A model generated the notes under the pieces. The model was not told where the DNA came from and did not search any database. It was given only the letters and a program-made list of their open reading frames with translations. From Bryobacter sp964387685 (GTDB taxonomy: Bacteria; Acidobacteriota; Terriglobia; Bryobacterales; Bryobacteraceae), in NCBI GenBank assembly GCA_964387685.1, contig CAYLXK010000002.1:248001-312000 (forward strand): a stretch of 64,000 bases of DNA, read 5' to 3'. The translations under genes and the position numbers were made by a program. Positions 1 through 10,100 of this stretch are shown here, in pieces (positions within the stretch are counted from its first letter, which is position 1; each line of letters starts with the position of its first letter).

Positions 1-275
1 TCCGGTATCCGACACTGCAGTGGCTTCGCCGATAAAGGCGTTGGCGCCGTGTTGGCGGGCTTCGTGGGTTCTGGTTCCCCACACGGTTCCTACGGACTTG
101 TTCGCTTCGCTAGACAAGCGTTCTAGTGCGTGGCTTTCGGAAGGCCATGTTCTACAACGACTTGGCGGGCTCCGCACCGAAGATGGTGTGACTATGGTGG
201 GACAGCGTACCCGATGCCGGTGCCGCTCAGCAGAACTAGTTTTGTGCCGAAAACGGATGCGCGTAGTCTGGATCT

Positions 276-1748
276 GTGGGAAGCGACGAATCTCACGAAC
301 CGCCTGCGCTCGAAATCACTGGCTTCTCCTTGAGGCCCGATGGCATCGAGTGCCTTCACGATGGCAGCTCTTCAACGGTAGTTCCTCCGTTCGTTGGAAA
401 GCTATTGCGCGTGGGTGACCGCGTCTCCATGGTTGGCACCGCCGCCTTCTTGTTCCACAGAGATCTCCCCGGGCGGCACCCGGTCAACATGCTGTATGCA
501 CCGATCGCGAACGCCAGGGCGCCGCAGCGATCGAGTCGCGGCGAGTGGTTGATCCGCGCGGACCTTCCGGATTGCTGCGAGCAGCCCTCGACCCTCTATC
601 TGGAAGGCGATTCTGTCGTTCGCTACTTCTATACCGCCGCCGATGGAACATCATCTTTGTACGATGTACTCGGATGCTCGCCTTACGCCTCTTTGGCCGA
701 TTTGCGCTTCGCTTGGCGTCTTCGCAATCTTGAGCTCCAGGGCACCGACATATCCGCCGTCGAGGCAGCCAACGCCGAACGGGCGTTCAATCTCCTGGCC
801 GATGCTGATCTCCGGCGGTGCTATGACGATTTGAGAGCAGATCCTGATGCGCCACCGCTGTTTCCGTATGGTGGCTTTGGGGCGGTACTCGTTCAGGGCT
901 CGCTGTCGGCGGATCGTGCGTCGTTCTTCGGTTCGAGAATTCTTGCATACCGGCCAACTATCGAGCGCCGGCGGTTGTCCGTGCTCTTGCGTCGTTGCAT
1001 GTTCCTAGAGGACAAAATCCGGTTTTGTGATTCGCGTCGCCGCTGCCTGGTATCAATCGACCGCAACGTTCTCCCCGTGCTCCGCTGGGATCTAACCTGG
1101 AATCATTGGTGCCACTGGCTCCGTAGCCGCATAGAACTCGAAGCCGCGTTTGCCAAGACCGCTCCACCCGTCGGCACAAGCGGTGCGGACGGCGGTCGCG
1201 ATTGGCATGTTGCCCTCCCCTCTCGCATGGTCGTGCACGCACCGGACGGCTTGAGTGCCGACGTCGATATGGCCCGGTCCATTCATGAACTCCTTGGCGA
1301 GCACGCTGATCTTGTTGCCAAGGCGAGAAGGATTATCGAAAGCGAGCCAATCGAACACACTGAGGTTCAGCGCTGGCTCGACGAGTGCGGGGCCTCTTCT
1401 AGGCTGAAGCCTGAACACATCACCTGGAAGAACGCCTTCGATCCGTACTATTTCTCTCAACTCAGGGATCGGGCCATCACTTGGTTTCTTTTCCGTAACG
1501 AATTCCTGTTCTTCCTGAAACAGGTAGTGGTTTCGGAGGTGCCGGAACCCGGGCATGCGACGTACTTGTTCTCCCGGCCCGACAGCGAGGCGGACTTCTT
1601 GGCGCGATATGCGATAGCCACTCGTGACGACCTGCGTCGGAACAGGGACGGTTGTGCGACGGGCTTGGGCTATATTGGGCGTGTCATTCGTGGACGCCGA
1701 AAGGCGAACTGGCTTTCGGCCGTGCTCAAGCTCGCGAGTGCTTACTAG
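276..1748 (+). CDS. J-domain-like protein lacking the HPD motif
   Basis: A 490-residue protein. Residues about 127-186 read like a DnaJ J domain: 'SLYDVLGCSPYASLADLRFAW' corresponds to the helix I/II start, and 'AERAFNLLADADLRRCYDDL' corresponds to the helix III/IV end. The HPD tripeptide needed to stimulate Hsp70 is absent; the equivalent loop reads 'LELQGTDIS'. The rest matches no family I recognise. The GTG start at 276 is the first possible start after an in-frame stop at 264-266, and no good ribosome binding site is visible, so a later start is possible. The 275 bases upstream hold no convincing gene. It stands alone on the plus strand and converges on the defence operon. A structural or scaffold role is more likely than a true co-chaperone, but this is inference. 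Confidence 0.75.
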   Translation: MGSDESHEPPALEITGFSLRPDGIECLHDGSSSTVVPPFVGKLLRVGDRVSMVGTAAFLFHRDLPGRHPVNMLYAPIANARAPQRSSRGEWLIRADLPDCCEQPSTLYLEGDSVVRYFYTAADGTSSLYDVLGCSPYASLADLRFAWRLRNLELQGTDISAVEAANAERAFNLLADADLRRCYDDLRADPDAPPLFPYGGFGAVLVQGSLSADRASFFGSRILAYRPTIERRRLSVLLRRCMFLEDKIRFCDSRRRCLVSIDRNVLPVLRWDLTWNHWCHWLRSRIELEAAFAKTAPPVGTSGADGGRDWHVALPSRMVVHAPDGLSADVDMARSIHELLGEHADLVAKARRIIESEPIEHTEVQRWLDECGASSRLKPEHITWKNAFDPYYFSQLRDRAITWFLFRNEFLFFLKQVVVSEVPEPGHATYLFSRPDSEADFLARYAIATRDDLRRNRDGCATGLGYIGRVIRGRRKANWLSAVLKLASAY

Positions 1749-2063
1749 AAGGTTCGAAATTAAAAAGAGCAGCGCTGTCGGGACGGTTGGCCCGAACCGG
1801 CGTTATGATCGAGCGCGAATCCGCAGTGCTGGACAACGTCGAACTGCGGAGAAAGGGGCTACATGTTGTTTTCAATTTTGGGCTGCGCACGGCGTTGACT
1901 TGACTCAGGGTACGGGAAACACCAAGACCGCAAGGGGCAACTTCTGGAGGTGGTGGAATGGAGGATTAGTGACGGTACTATTTGTGCTGCGGTCGTGGAC
2001 AAGGGTAGAACCGCCACGAGACACAAGTGATAAGTGCGGTGTTCGAGGCGTGTTTTGCGCCAC
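1749..2063. other. Convergent intergenic gap, no gene seen
   Basis: This gap lies between the 3' ends of the J-domain-like gene and the last gene of the defence operon. Short reading frames cross it on both strands but none has a plausible ribosome binding site or a recognisable product. I see no clear hairpin followed by a T-run, so I call no terminator here. Confidence 0.5.
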
Positions 2064-3272
2064 CTATTCCCGCGTTCGGGCGGCTTGGTACTCTTCATAC
2101 ATCTCGGCGAGATAAAGCCTCGCCTTTTCGGCCGCCTTGGCGAACTCCTCGTCGCGGAGCATCTCCGTGGTGATGTCCTTGTAGATTAGCCGTATCTCGA
2201 TCCTATTTAGGTAGGCGTCGGCGTTGCGGTATGCCGATTTCAGTTCCTGTTCCAGGCGTCGCCGGATGAGCTCGTCGGACGGGTTGCTTCCGAGCGTGGC
2301 CCGCCAGCGCGTCGGGATTTTCAGCCGCACCGCAGGGAGGAGTCTGGCAATCACGTCATCGCAGTTTTTGTTGATCGCCGCATTGAGCTTGTCTTTTGCC
2401 GACTCCTGAAACTTCTTCACTTCCTCTCGAAGTTCGCCAACCGCCTTGTCGAAGTCCGCACGATTGCTCTGCTGGATGATCTTCCCGTAATTCGCGATCG
2501 AGACCAGATAGTCGCTGTCGATTGCATCGCGACGCTTTATCAACGCCTCGCCGGAAATCTCATCGCCTTTCGCCACCAGTTGGAAGCTGGCACGCAGCAG
2601 TTCCTCCGCTCCCGCGTCCGGCGCGAGCCCGAGCAGGTCAGGCGGAACGGCAACCCGCTTTCGGGAAAGCGCTGCCTTCTGCAGGCTGAATTCGACGAAC
2701 TGGAATTTCGTGCTCAACACCCGCACTTGGCGCGCAAGATCAAACGGTTGCGCCGGGCTTTGCTTCAAGTCTGCCGTGACATTCTCAACGGCCGCTTCGG
2801 TAAGCAGACGAGGGGCCAGCTCCGCCGGAGCAAGGATCTGTTCATGCAGACTCTCCCCGTGGCCTGGGGCAAGTATGATTTGCGCCGCCTTTGCCTCCGA
2901 CTCCTCCACAAGACGAGGTGTCGGCGGGAAGATGATCTTTTCCCCGTCGATTTCCAGTACGCACAGCCTAACGCCAGTTTGACGATGGATGGGCGCCTGC
3001 AACTGTTTGGCTGCATCCAGCAATAGGCGCAGGGCCTGTCCATCGCCGTAGCCCATTCGGCAAAGGTCAGCGTCCGCGTCAAGGACGACCTCCACGGCAG
3101 ATGCGCCAAGGTCTCGCCAACGGTTCGTGAGCACACCCGCGGCTGCTTCCGATAGGCCGGGCCCTACAAAGCGTATACTCTCGCGAGCCCTGGTCAGATG
3201 GCTGATCACCAAGTCATCGGGCAGGTAGCCCAAATGTATCGTCGGCGGCAGCAGTGCGTTATCGTTCGGCAT
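2064..3272 (-). CDS. Uncharacterised defence-operon protein, possibly phospholipase-D-like N-terminus
   Basis: A 402-residue protein and the last gene of the seven-gene operon, starting 4 bases after its upstream neighbour stops. The N-terminal ~130 residues ('ARESIRFVGPGLSEAAAGVL', then 'VEVVLDADADLCRMGYGD' and 'VLEIDGEKIIFPP') have the alternating strand and helix look of a phospholipase-D-like fold. No HxKxxxxD motif is visible, so catalytic activity is doubtful. The C-terminal half is charged and helical. DISARM DrmC is a PLD-family protein, which makes the resemblance suggestive, but this protein is longer and lacks the signature. Function unknown. Confidence 0.8.
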   Translation of the reverse strand: MPNDNALLPPTIHLGYLPDDLVISHLTRARESIRFVGPGLSEAAAGVLTNRWRDLGASAVEVVLDADADLCRMGYGDGQALRLLLDAAKQLQAPIHRQTGVRLCVLEIDGEKIIFPPTPRLVEESEAKAAQIILAPGHGESLHEQILAPAELAPRLLTEAAVENVTADLKQSPAQPFDLARQVRVLSTKFQFVEFSLQKAALSRKRVAVPPDLLGLAPDAGAEELLRASFQLVAKGDEISGEALIKRRDAIDSDYLVSIANYGKIIQQSNRADFDKAVGELREEVKKFQESAKDKLNAAINKNCDDVIARLLPAVRLKIPTRWRATLGSNPSDELIRRRLEQELKSAYRNADAYLNRIEIRLIYKDITTEMLRDEEFAKAAEKARLYLAEMYEEYQAARTRE

Positions 3273-3276
3273 GGCT

Positions 3277-6132
3277 CTACCTCAACAAACTCGTGAATCC
3301 GAAGTTTCCCCTGGCGATGAGGTGCTCGGTTAGACGGCGGGCGGACAGCGCAGCGTCCGCGTTGTTACTGTCAATCGCGTGTCTGAGCACGCGTTTCGCG
3401 TCGTCCTCTGCTCCGAGGAGGAGCCATCGCTCACGGTCTCCCTCAACCATGAGGCGGAGGCAGGTAACACACTCAACCGGATAACGCGGACACCGCTCTG
3501 CCAACAGCTTCACAACATCCATCTCGGACTCAGTTTTCTTGGTTAGCTGAAGGGTGGCGAGCAGCATATCCATTGACCAGCGCTCTTCGAATTTCTCCGA
3601 TGTGAACCAATACCCGAAGTTCGCCAACTCCCTCGTGAACGTTTCGGGTGACACCGCTTCCTGTGCTTCCTTCAGCCGTCGCGGGATAAGATCCCGGAGC
3701 CTGTCGAATACCTCGGCCGGCGCTGCATCGTCCCACTTGGAAATGCTCGTGCCGACGAACCAGATCGCATGGCCCCGGAGTCCGTCAGGTGCCACACGAT
3801 AGAAGTCGTCGAGAAGCTGGTCCTCAGAGCCAAACGTCAGTTTCCCGAGCCAGTAGTACACCATCAGGTGCTCGACCAGGCGGTCCTCGGGAGAAACAGG
3901 CCGACGCTCGGTCAGAGGGGGAGTAGCAAGCTGCCGGACGGCCCGTTGGTAGGCAGGCATCAAAACCGACAGCAGGATTGTGTTCGGCGGATTGAAGCCG
4001 GTGAAGCTCTCCCATGCGGCACTGAAGCGAGGTGGGTCATCCTGTCCGGGTGGAAGAATTCGGTCCACGTTGGACCGCAACCAGTCCCAGTCCAGGCCGG
4101 CGAGCGACGATAAATGACGACCGTAGACGGACCGAATCGTGAGCGTAGGTTCTCTCTCGGTGTCGAGATGCGCATCGAGAATCTCCCGCACTTCGGGCAT
4201 CACTTCAAACGTAACTGGCTTCTGTCCTTCTGCTTGCCGTTCCGCATCGGTGCATCGGCGAAGCCACCACGCGTAATCGACGACTGCGTCGAGAGCCCGC
4301 CCTCTTGTTGAGTTGATAGAAAGGAATGATGGGTCGAACTTCTCGCCACGCTCGTCTTCAAGACCAGGGTTCGGATCATCCGTCAACGGCTGAAGGACTT
4401 CCCAAGCCACAGTTCGATGCCCCAGCGGTAGTCGTTCAGGACCGCCTTCGAAGCCTGCTGAGAGAAGATCAATCACGGCGGTCCGGCTCCAACCCCAATC
4501 CGGATCGGCGTCCATCAAACCACCCTTACGGCCTGGGATTTCACGCCCTTGCGCCACTACCCACTTGGCCAGTTCAAGCACGGGTCCCCAGTCCCACACA
4601 TCCCCGCGCTTCAGCGCCGCAGTGAGACTCCCGAACAGAGACCGAACGTAGGTTGGGTCGAGGCCTTCCAGTTGCTCCGCGACGGCGGCGAAGTCGGCAG
4701 GGCGTTGCGAGACCACGCCCGCAAACGCACCACCGAGCCCCTCTGCCGTCGGTCCAAAGATATCGTGACCGGGCACCCAATTCCTCAGGAAATCGAGCAC
4801 TTCGGCCACAGGCATCTGCGCCAAGTCTTCTGTGGTCTTTGGGGATTGAGCGCTGATTGCGCCGAACTGTGGGTACGAAACCCGGTCTGGCGGATTCGGG
4901 GCCCCGAGTTGGGCCTTGAGATCTTCGTACTTGGCCTGATATTGATCAGGCAGTTGGCCTTCGAGGATGGAGAAGTGATCAAGCCGCCGCCGGTTTGAGC
5001 GGTTGCGGATCTTGTCGTCAGTAATCTCTTCGCCGACGAATTCCAGCCACGCGCGCGTGGATTCCTCCGTTGGGCCGGCATCGATCCAGGAGAGGACTTG
5101 CTGCTGCGTCTCCGCAGTCAGCGTGGGGAATGCAGCCTTGAGCAGCAGAACAGCCTCGAGATGAAGGCTCGCGTGATCGAGAATCTCTGGGTCCTGGAAG
5201 ACACGATCCGCCAACGTCTGTCCCTGGTCCAAGAAGACACGAGCCACGTGTATTTCCAGTCGGCGAAACGATACCCACTTGTGCTCCTGGAACAATGCGA
5301 TGACTGCAGAAAATTGCTTGGGTTCGGCAGCGATCAGGAGTTCAGCGGCATCCCGCGCCGCGCAAAGTAGCAAGCTTGGAAGGTGGTCGGGATTCTTGCC
5401 GTGCTCAATGGCCGGATGCCAGATGTAGAGATAGTCCTCGCCCCCATCCTCCTCTCTCTTTCTTGACAACCGAATGGCGTCATCCAGGAGCGCGCAAAAC
5501 AAACGGACTGCCTCAAGGCCAGAGCACTGGATGAGTGCCGGAACTGCTTTGGCAACGATTCGTTCGTAATACCAGTCACGAAAGTGTGCTTGTGGCTCTG
5601 GAGACAGCAGTGATTCGTCAGGCGCTTCTTGGGCGAAACGCGGATCGGGAGAGAGGGCAAGCGCCGCGCCAGCCAAAGTCCTAGCTGCCGAACCTTGACG
5701 GCCCTCGGCGAGATGGACGATCAAAACCCCGACCCTCTCGGGCAGCAGCAGTTTCAACGGACTCTGGATGGCTGCGCATATCTTCGGTACCAGTCTGGCC
5801 GCCTGCGCAGGCTGTAAAGAGAGCGCAATATCGGCGATGTCGTCGTGAACCCGGCTATTTTCGGACGCTGGAATGGCGAGGGCGATCTTGAGAACAGTCT
5901 CTTGGGCCTCCACGATGCCTGCCATGCGCGCTAGGTAGCGGGACTCCGGCCATAGGGGGAAGCGGATATACTGACCTTCTGTAATCGGTGGCGGGGGCAG
6001 GCGAAACCGGCCTCGATCTGCGAGGGGTTGAAGCCAGGCCGGAGAATTCAGCCGCTCGAAAAAATATGCGTACTCAGCGTATCCCTTCTCGATTTCCCGG
6101 AGGGCGCGGTCTATTGATTCAGGTTTAGGCAC
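3277..6132 (-). CDS. Large uncharacterised helical protein of the defence operon
   Basis: A 951-residue protein without a motif I recognise. It is rich in leucine, arginine and glutamate and looks mainly alpha-helical, possibly repeat-like, with no membrane segment or signal peptide. I choose the GTG at 6132 because GGAGGAGG lies seven bases upstream of it. The ATG at 6159 would have no ribosome binding site and would overlap the upstream gene by 35 bases. The GTG start leaves an 8-base overlap, typical of coupled translation. A scaffold or DNA-binding role in the defence complex is inference from position. Confidence 0.85.
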   Translation of the reverse strand: MPKPESIDRALREIEKGYAEYAYFFERLNSPAWLQPLADRGRFRLPPPPITEGQYIRFPLWPESRYLARMAGIVEAQETVLKIALAIPASENSRVHDDIADIALSLQPAQAARLVPKICAAIQSPLKLLLPERVGVLIVHLAEGRQGSAARTLAGAALALSPDPRFAQEAPDESLLSPEPQAHFRDWYYERIVAKAVPALIQCSGLEAVRLFCALLDDAIRLSRKREEDGGEDYLYIWHPAIEHGKNPDHLPSLLLCAARDAAELLIAAEPKQFSAVIALFQEHKWVSFRRLEIHVARVFLDQGQTLADRVFQDPEILDHASLHLEAVLLLKAAFPTLTAETQQQVLSWIDAGPTEESTRAWLEFVGEEITDDKIRNRSNRRRLDHFSILEGQLPDQYQAKYEDLKAQLGAPNPPDRVSYPQFGAISAQSPKTTEDLAQMPVAEVLDFLRNWVPGHDIFGPTAEGLGGAFAGVVSQRPADFAAVAEQLEGLDPTYVRSLFGSLTAALKRGDVWDWGPVLELAKWVVAQGREIPGRKGGLMDADPDWGWSRTAVIDLLSAGFEGGPERLPLGHRTVAWEVLQPLTDDPNPGLEDERGEKFDPSFLSINSTRGRALDAVVDYAWWLRRCTDAERQAEGQKPVTFEVMPEVREILDAHLDTEREPTLTIRSVYGRHLSSLAGLDWDWLRSNVDRILPPGQDDPPRFSAAWESFTGFNPPNTILLSVLMPAYQRAVRQLATPPLTERRPVSPEDRLVEHLMVYYWLGKLTFGSEDQLLDDFYRVAPDGLRGHAIWFVGTSISKWDDAAPAEVFDRLRDLIPRRLKEAQEAVSPETFTRELANFGYWFTSEKFEERWSMDMLLATLQLTKKTESEMDVVKLLAERCPRYPVECVTCLRLMVEGDRERWLLLGAEDDAKRVLRHAIDSNNADAALSARRLTEHLIARGNFGFTSLLR

Positions 6133-6787
6133 CAGCTTCCTCCTCCGCCAGAATCGCATCGATTGCCGCGAAGTTGGCTGATGGCTCTCGGTAGAGACAG
6201 CTCAGCACAACATCTTCAACTTCCGTCAGTCGCTCTTGAAATTCTCCGATCGAGGTAGATCCCGAATGAGCCACCGAGTTAAAAAAGCCGAACAACTTCA
6301 GCCACCGTTTTCCTCGACGCTCAAACAAGTCGGCCGGTAGGGCTGCTGGACCTGGGTCACTACGCCGAAGAACCTCTTCCGCGATCTGCTGCTTCTTTGG
6401 AAGCTGCTCTTCCCGCCAAGAGAAGAAGTCCTCAAGCGCTGTCAGCAACTTCCCGAGGGCGCTGTCAATCTCGCCGTTCCAACCTCCATCGCCACGGCAG
6501 CCGCTTTGGTGGGCTGCCCTCCAGATAGGATCCAACGCTTGTATCTTGGCGCTGAGTTGTGGAAGCGAACCAAGAGTTGGAAGATCGAAGATCTGCGGCA
6601 TGTCGTGCATGAAGAGCCGGACCGAGTGCCCAGGTGCATAAAACCGAAGAGTCCGTCTGCTTTCCTGCAAAGACCGCAAGGCATCCTCGTAAAGTGTCGC
6701 GATATCCTGACTTCGCGCGGATACTGCTTCCAGCACCAGCCTTTGCCGGACGGTCAACGCAAACGGCTCGAGTGGCTGTGGGTTCAT
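6125..6787 (-). CDS. Small uncharacterised helical protein of the defence operon, HEPN-like hint
   Basis: A 220-residue protein, predicted helical. Near residues 160-180 it has 'LKLFGFFNSVAHSG', which recalls the Rx4-6H region of HEPN domains, followed by a helix and an 'AIDAILAEEE' tail. The key arginine is not placed in a convincing way, so HEPN membership is only a hint. GAGG lies five bases before the ATG at 6787. It sits between a 130-residue protein and the 951-residue protein in the same operon and slightly overlaps the latter. Confidence 0.75.
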   Translation of the reverse strand: MNPQPLEPFALTVRQRLVLEAVSARSQDIATLYEDALRSLQESRRTLRFYAPGHSVRLFMHDMPQIFDLPTLGSLPQLSAKIQALDPIWRAAHQSGCRGDGGWNGEIDSALGKLLTALEDFFSWREEQLPKKQQIAEEVLRRSDPGPAALPADLFERRGKRWLKLFGFFNSVAHSGSTSIGEFQERLTEVEDVVLSCLYREPSANFAAIDAILAEEEAGA

Positions 6788-6793
6788 ATGTCC

Positions 6794-7186
6794 TCAACTC
6801 TTCTTGCGCTCGGGAAAAAAGCGCGCCAATCCTCGTCCCGAGCTTTCGGCGTAGCCTTCGTCGATCAGCAGGCCCGCCAAATAGACGGCTGGGTTGGTGC
6901 TGATCCCGAGCTTCAGTTGAATGAATTCTCCGAGGCTTCCGCGCCCTGGGAAGTCGAATCTGCCGCCGATTGAGACTTTCTGGCCGCGGAACCGGTTCAA
7001 TAGGTCATCCATGAAATCCTTGGAGAACCTAATCGGTTGAGACGCCTTGTCGGGCCAGATCTCTGCACCACTCGAAATGGACCCAGAGACTCGAAACTTC
7101 GTGCCAGTTGGCGTCAAGCACCACCGTGAGCCATCGGGCAGGGGCTCGCCGTCCGGCTGATTCTGTTCGCGCCCGACGCGTTTCAT
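6794..7186 (-). CDS. Small uncharacterised protein of the defence operon
   Basis: A 130-residue protein with no family I recognise. The conserved-looking core is 'RFSKDFMDDLLNRFRGQKVS' followed by 'GSLGEFIQLKLG' and a C-terminal 'GRGLARFFPERKKS'. The ATG at 7186 is chosen because AGGAGG stands six bases before it; an in-frame TTG at 7201 would overlap the methylase stop. It lies 11 bases after the methylase and seven bases before the 220-residue protein. The position suggests a cofactor of the methylase or helicases; this is inference. Confidence 0.75.
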   Translation of the reverse strand: MKRVGREQNQPDGEPLPDGSRWCLTPTGTKFRVSGSISSGAEIWPDKASQPIRFSKDFMDDLLNRFRGQKVSIGGRFDFPGRGSLGEFIQLKLGISTNPAVYLAGLLIDEGYAESSGRGLARFFPERKKS

Positions 7187-7197
7187 ATCGTTCCTCC

Positions 7198-10100
7198 TCA
7201 AGACCTGACCGCGCTCTTGCCCGGTGTTAACTCAAGGCGAGTGCGGTATGCAACGCCGCTCCTGGCAGCCTCCGCCATTGCGTCGTAGATTTCAAGAATC
7301 AGTCGTTTCGTACGGTATTCTCCAAAGTCGTGTTCGTCCTTCCGTTTGACAATATTGAAGGAATCCATAATGTGCTCGATGTCCTGGCGCGGAACGCCAT
7401 ATAGATGAAAATACGCTGCGTCGAGTTCACACCGGAGGATGGTCCGTCGCTCCGGGCTCCAGGCGAACGGTGGACCATCATACCCACACTCCCGAGCGAA
7501 ACCGGAAAGATCTCCAGACGTGAAAGTAAGCTCGATGGCTCGGTTAAGTGTCCACTCCTGCAACTGCATTGATCGATCCCACGGCGGGCACTCAGAGAAA
7601 TGCGCGGGTGTAAGAACGGGCAATTGCACAACGACGAATTGAGCTAGATTTACATAACCCGTTTTCTGCCGAGCAACAAAATCAAGGACGAAGCTATTGA
7701 AGTTCGTTAAGAGCAAAAGGCTGGCACGAGCGGTTAGGCCAGCGAAAAGGGGGAGCTTGTCGCCAGTACCGCACCACGGAATGATACAAGACTTGAAGGT
7801 TCGTTCACTAGTGGCCTGAGTGACGCGCTTATAAGCAAGCCTTCCCTCAAATTTTCGCCCGCCAGTGACTCTCTCTGCTTCACCTTCGGGGATCCAGTAG
7901 AGCGGCAGGTTGTAGAAACCACTTTGTTGCCAGTCAGCAATTCCGTGCTCCATTGGGAGAGTTTTGCGGAGGTCACTCTCCATGTTGACAATTACCGAGG
8001 CATATCGATGATTGTATCCATCGACCATTTTCCCTTCATATAGGGGCAAGTAGCGTTTATCATCTTTGTGAAAGCTATTTCCTTCAAGTCGCCAACCCTC
8101 TTCGACGAGTTGCTGTTGCGTCCGAAAAAGCCCCGAGTCGTTGGACATGTGGAACATTGTCAGAAACTGAGTTCGCCACGGATTGCCCGACTCTGATACT
8201 AGATCGACAAAGACCGGAAGACGCCGGTAGATGGCTTTCGTGATTTCAGCATCTCTCTCGCTCCGAAACACAGGGCAAGTGCCCGATGCTGGATTGAGTA
8301 GCCGAAGATCAGCCGCGGTCAACCTAAAGTGCCTCTCGGGGTTATCAAGTTCTGAAACCTCCCGCGCGTAGAAGGCGAGATCAGCGGAAGTGTGGCGTCG
8401 CGCCGTGCCAGCAATTGTCAGCAGCCCGAACTTGAAGGAGTGGTGTACCGCGGGAAAGATGAAGTCTTCGTTCTCAAAACAATAGAGACTGTGAAGTGCT
8501 TCTGATTCGATCAGGCTCCGGAAGAACTCCTTGGTGGAATCGTCTGTGGCGAGTCCGGAAGGAACGATACACCCCACACGCCCTTGCGGCGAGATGATCG
8601 ACCGCATCAATTCGGCGAAAACCGCAAATGTGTTGGTGTCCCCTTGGCCGCAGAGTGGATATTTCTTCGTGTTCCGGATGAGATACCCCTCACCCGACGC
8701 CTGTCGGATGGCTTCAAGAAAGGACTTGTATAGATGAGGGTCGTCGGATTTCAATGATTCGATCAGTCTCTTCCTAGCTGCGGAATTAACCGCTCTCGTG
8801 ATCTCTGGATGTCGATTTGCGAACCACTCCTTCTCAGATAGCTTGACCTTCTCCCACGGTGGATTTCCTAAAGCGAGGTCAAACCCGGATTGCCAGCCTG
8901 TCTGTTCGTTTTCGGCCTTGCCTCCTGCAGGAGCGATGTGGAACACATCTGGGAACGCTAGATGCCAGTGGAAGAAGCGATACTGGCCTGCGAGGCGCTC
9001 TATCTCTTGGCGCATCCATGGTTCGCATGCGTGAGGATTGCGCTCAATACGGCGAAACACCTCTTCGGTAATGGGATAGTTGAATTCTCTCGTCTTCTTC
9101 CAGACGAATGCCGCGCACCATGCGTCGGCCCAAAGGCGACCGTCCAGGTAGTCGCCAGAACGGACTGCCTGCTCATATAGACGTTCTTTCTCGCGGACGC
9201 CGTCGATTGAGTCATCGCCGACCTGGTCGAGATTCATTAGGCTTGCAGCGAAGTTGCCAAGTTGCTGCCACGGCTCTGTCGTGGCAGCGAAGAGGCGCAT
9301 CTGGCGGGCACGCTCGTCTTTGTTGACTTTCTTGAACTCCCTGCAAATCTCCTTATCGTCGCCTTCCATTGGTGTGAAGGCCTCATCCGGGATGCCCTCT
9401 GCCAATAGTGACGGCGTTGTGCCGAGGAGGCTATTGCCACACTGGATGCGGTGTTCCAGGAATGAAAGTGGCTTGCCCGGTTCGAGAGCCTCCATCCAGA
9501 GGCTCACTTTGCACAGTTCCACTGCCATCGGGTTGACGTCCACGCCGTAGATGCAGTGGCCAATGACGTCGCGAAGGGCACGGTGTTGGGCCTGCGGCGG
9601 CGGTTCCTCCTCTCCAGTTCGGACTGTGGCCAACCCTTTGGCGAGACGGTGGGCCGCCGCTATCAGAAAGTGGCCGCTGCCACATGCTGGGTCCACGATG
9701 CGCAGTTTGAGGATTGCCGCTTCAGCGTTTGGTTGTTGCACGGCCGATTCCAAGACGGGATTCAGTGCCGAGTCAAGCAGGCGCGAAATTAGGCTCGTCG
9801 GAGTGTAGTAGCTTCCAGTAGTTTTGCGCTCGCTCCCCGGCGATACCTTGAGTTCGAATGTTCCAGCTTCAGCGTTTAGCTCGGGATGAAGTTCCAGGAG
9901 AGACTCGTACACGCTGCCGAGTTCCTCGGCCCCAAGATTCCTATAGTCCACTGATCGACGGCTGTGGCCCGTCTGGGTGACGGCGAGGGAGTGCACGGCT
10001 TCCAGCAGATGCAGATTCGCAATGTCGCAGGTGTTCAGGTTTGGTAGCGCTCGCGCCGAGAACAGAAAGCTGCCGAGAGCGGGGAGCGCAAGTGCCGGAC

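Noticed and set aside
20..418. A 132-codon plus-strand frame at the left edge
   Set aside because: It overlaps the start of the J-domain-like gene, is rich in Arg and Trp as shadow frames are, and has no ribosome binding site.
2064..3272. Assignment as DISARM DrmC
   Set aside because: DrmC is a shorter PLD protein with an HxKxxxxD motif. This protein is 402 residues long and no such motif is visible.
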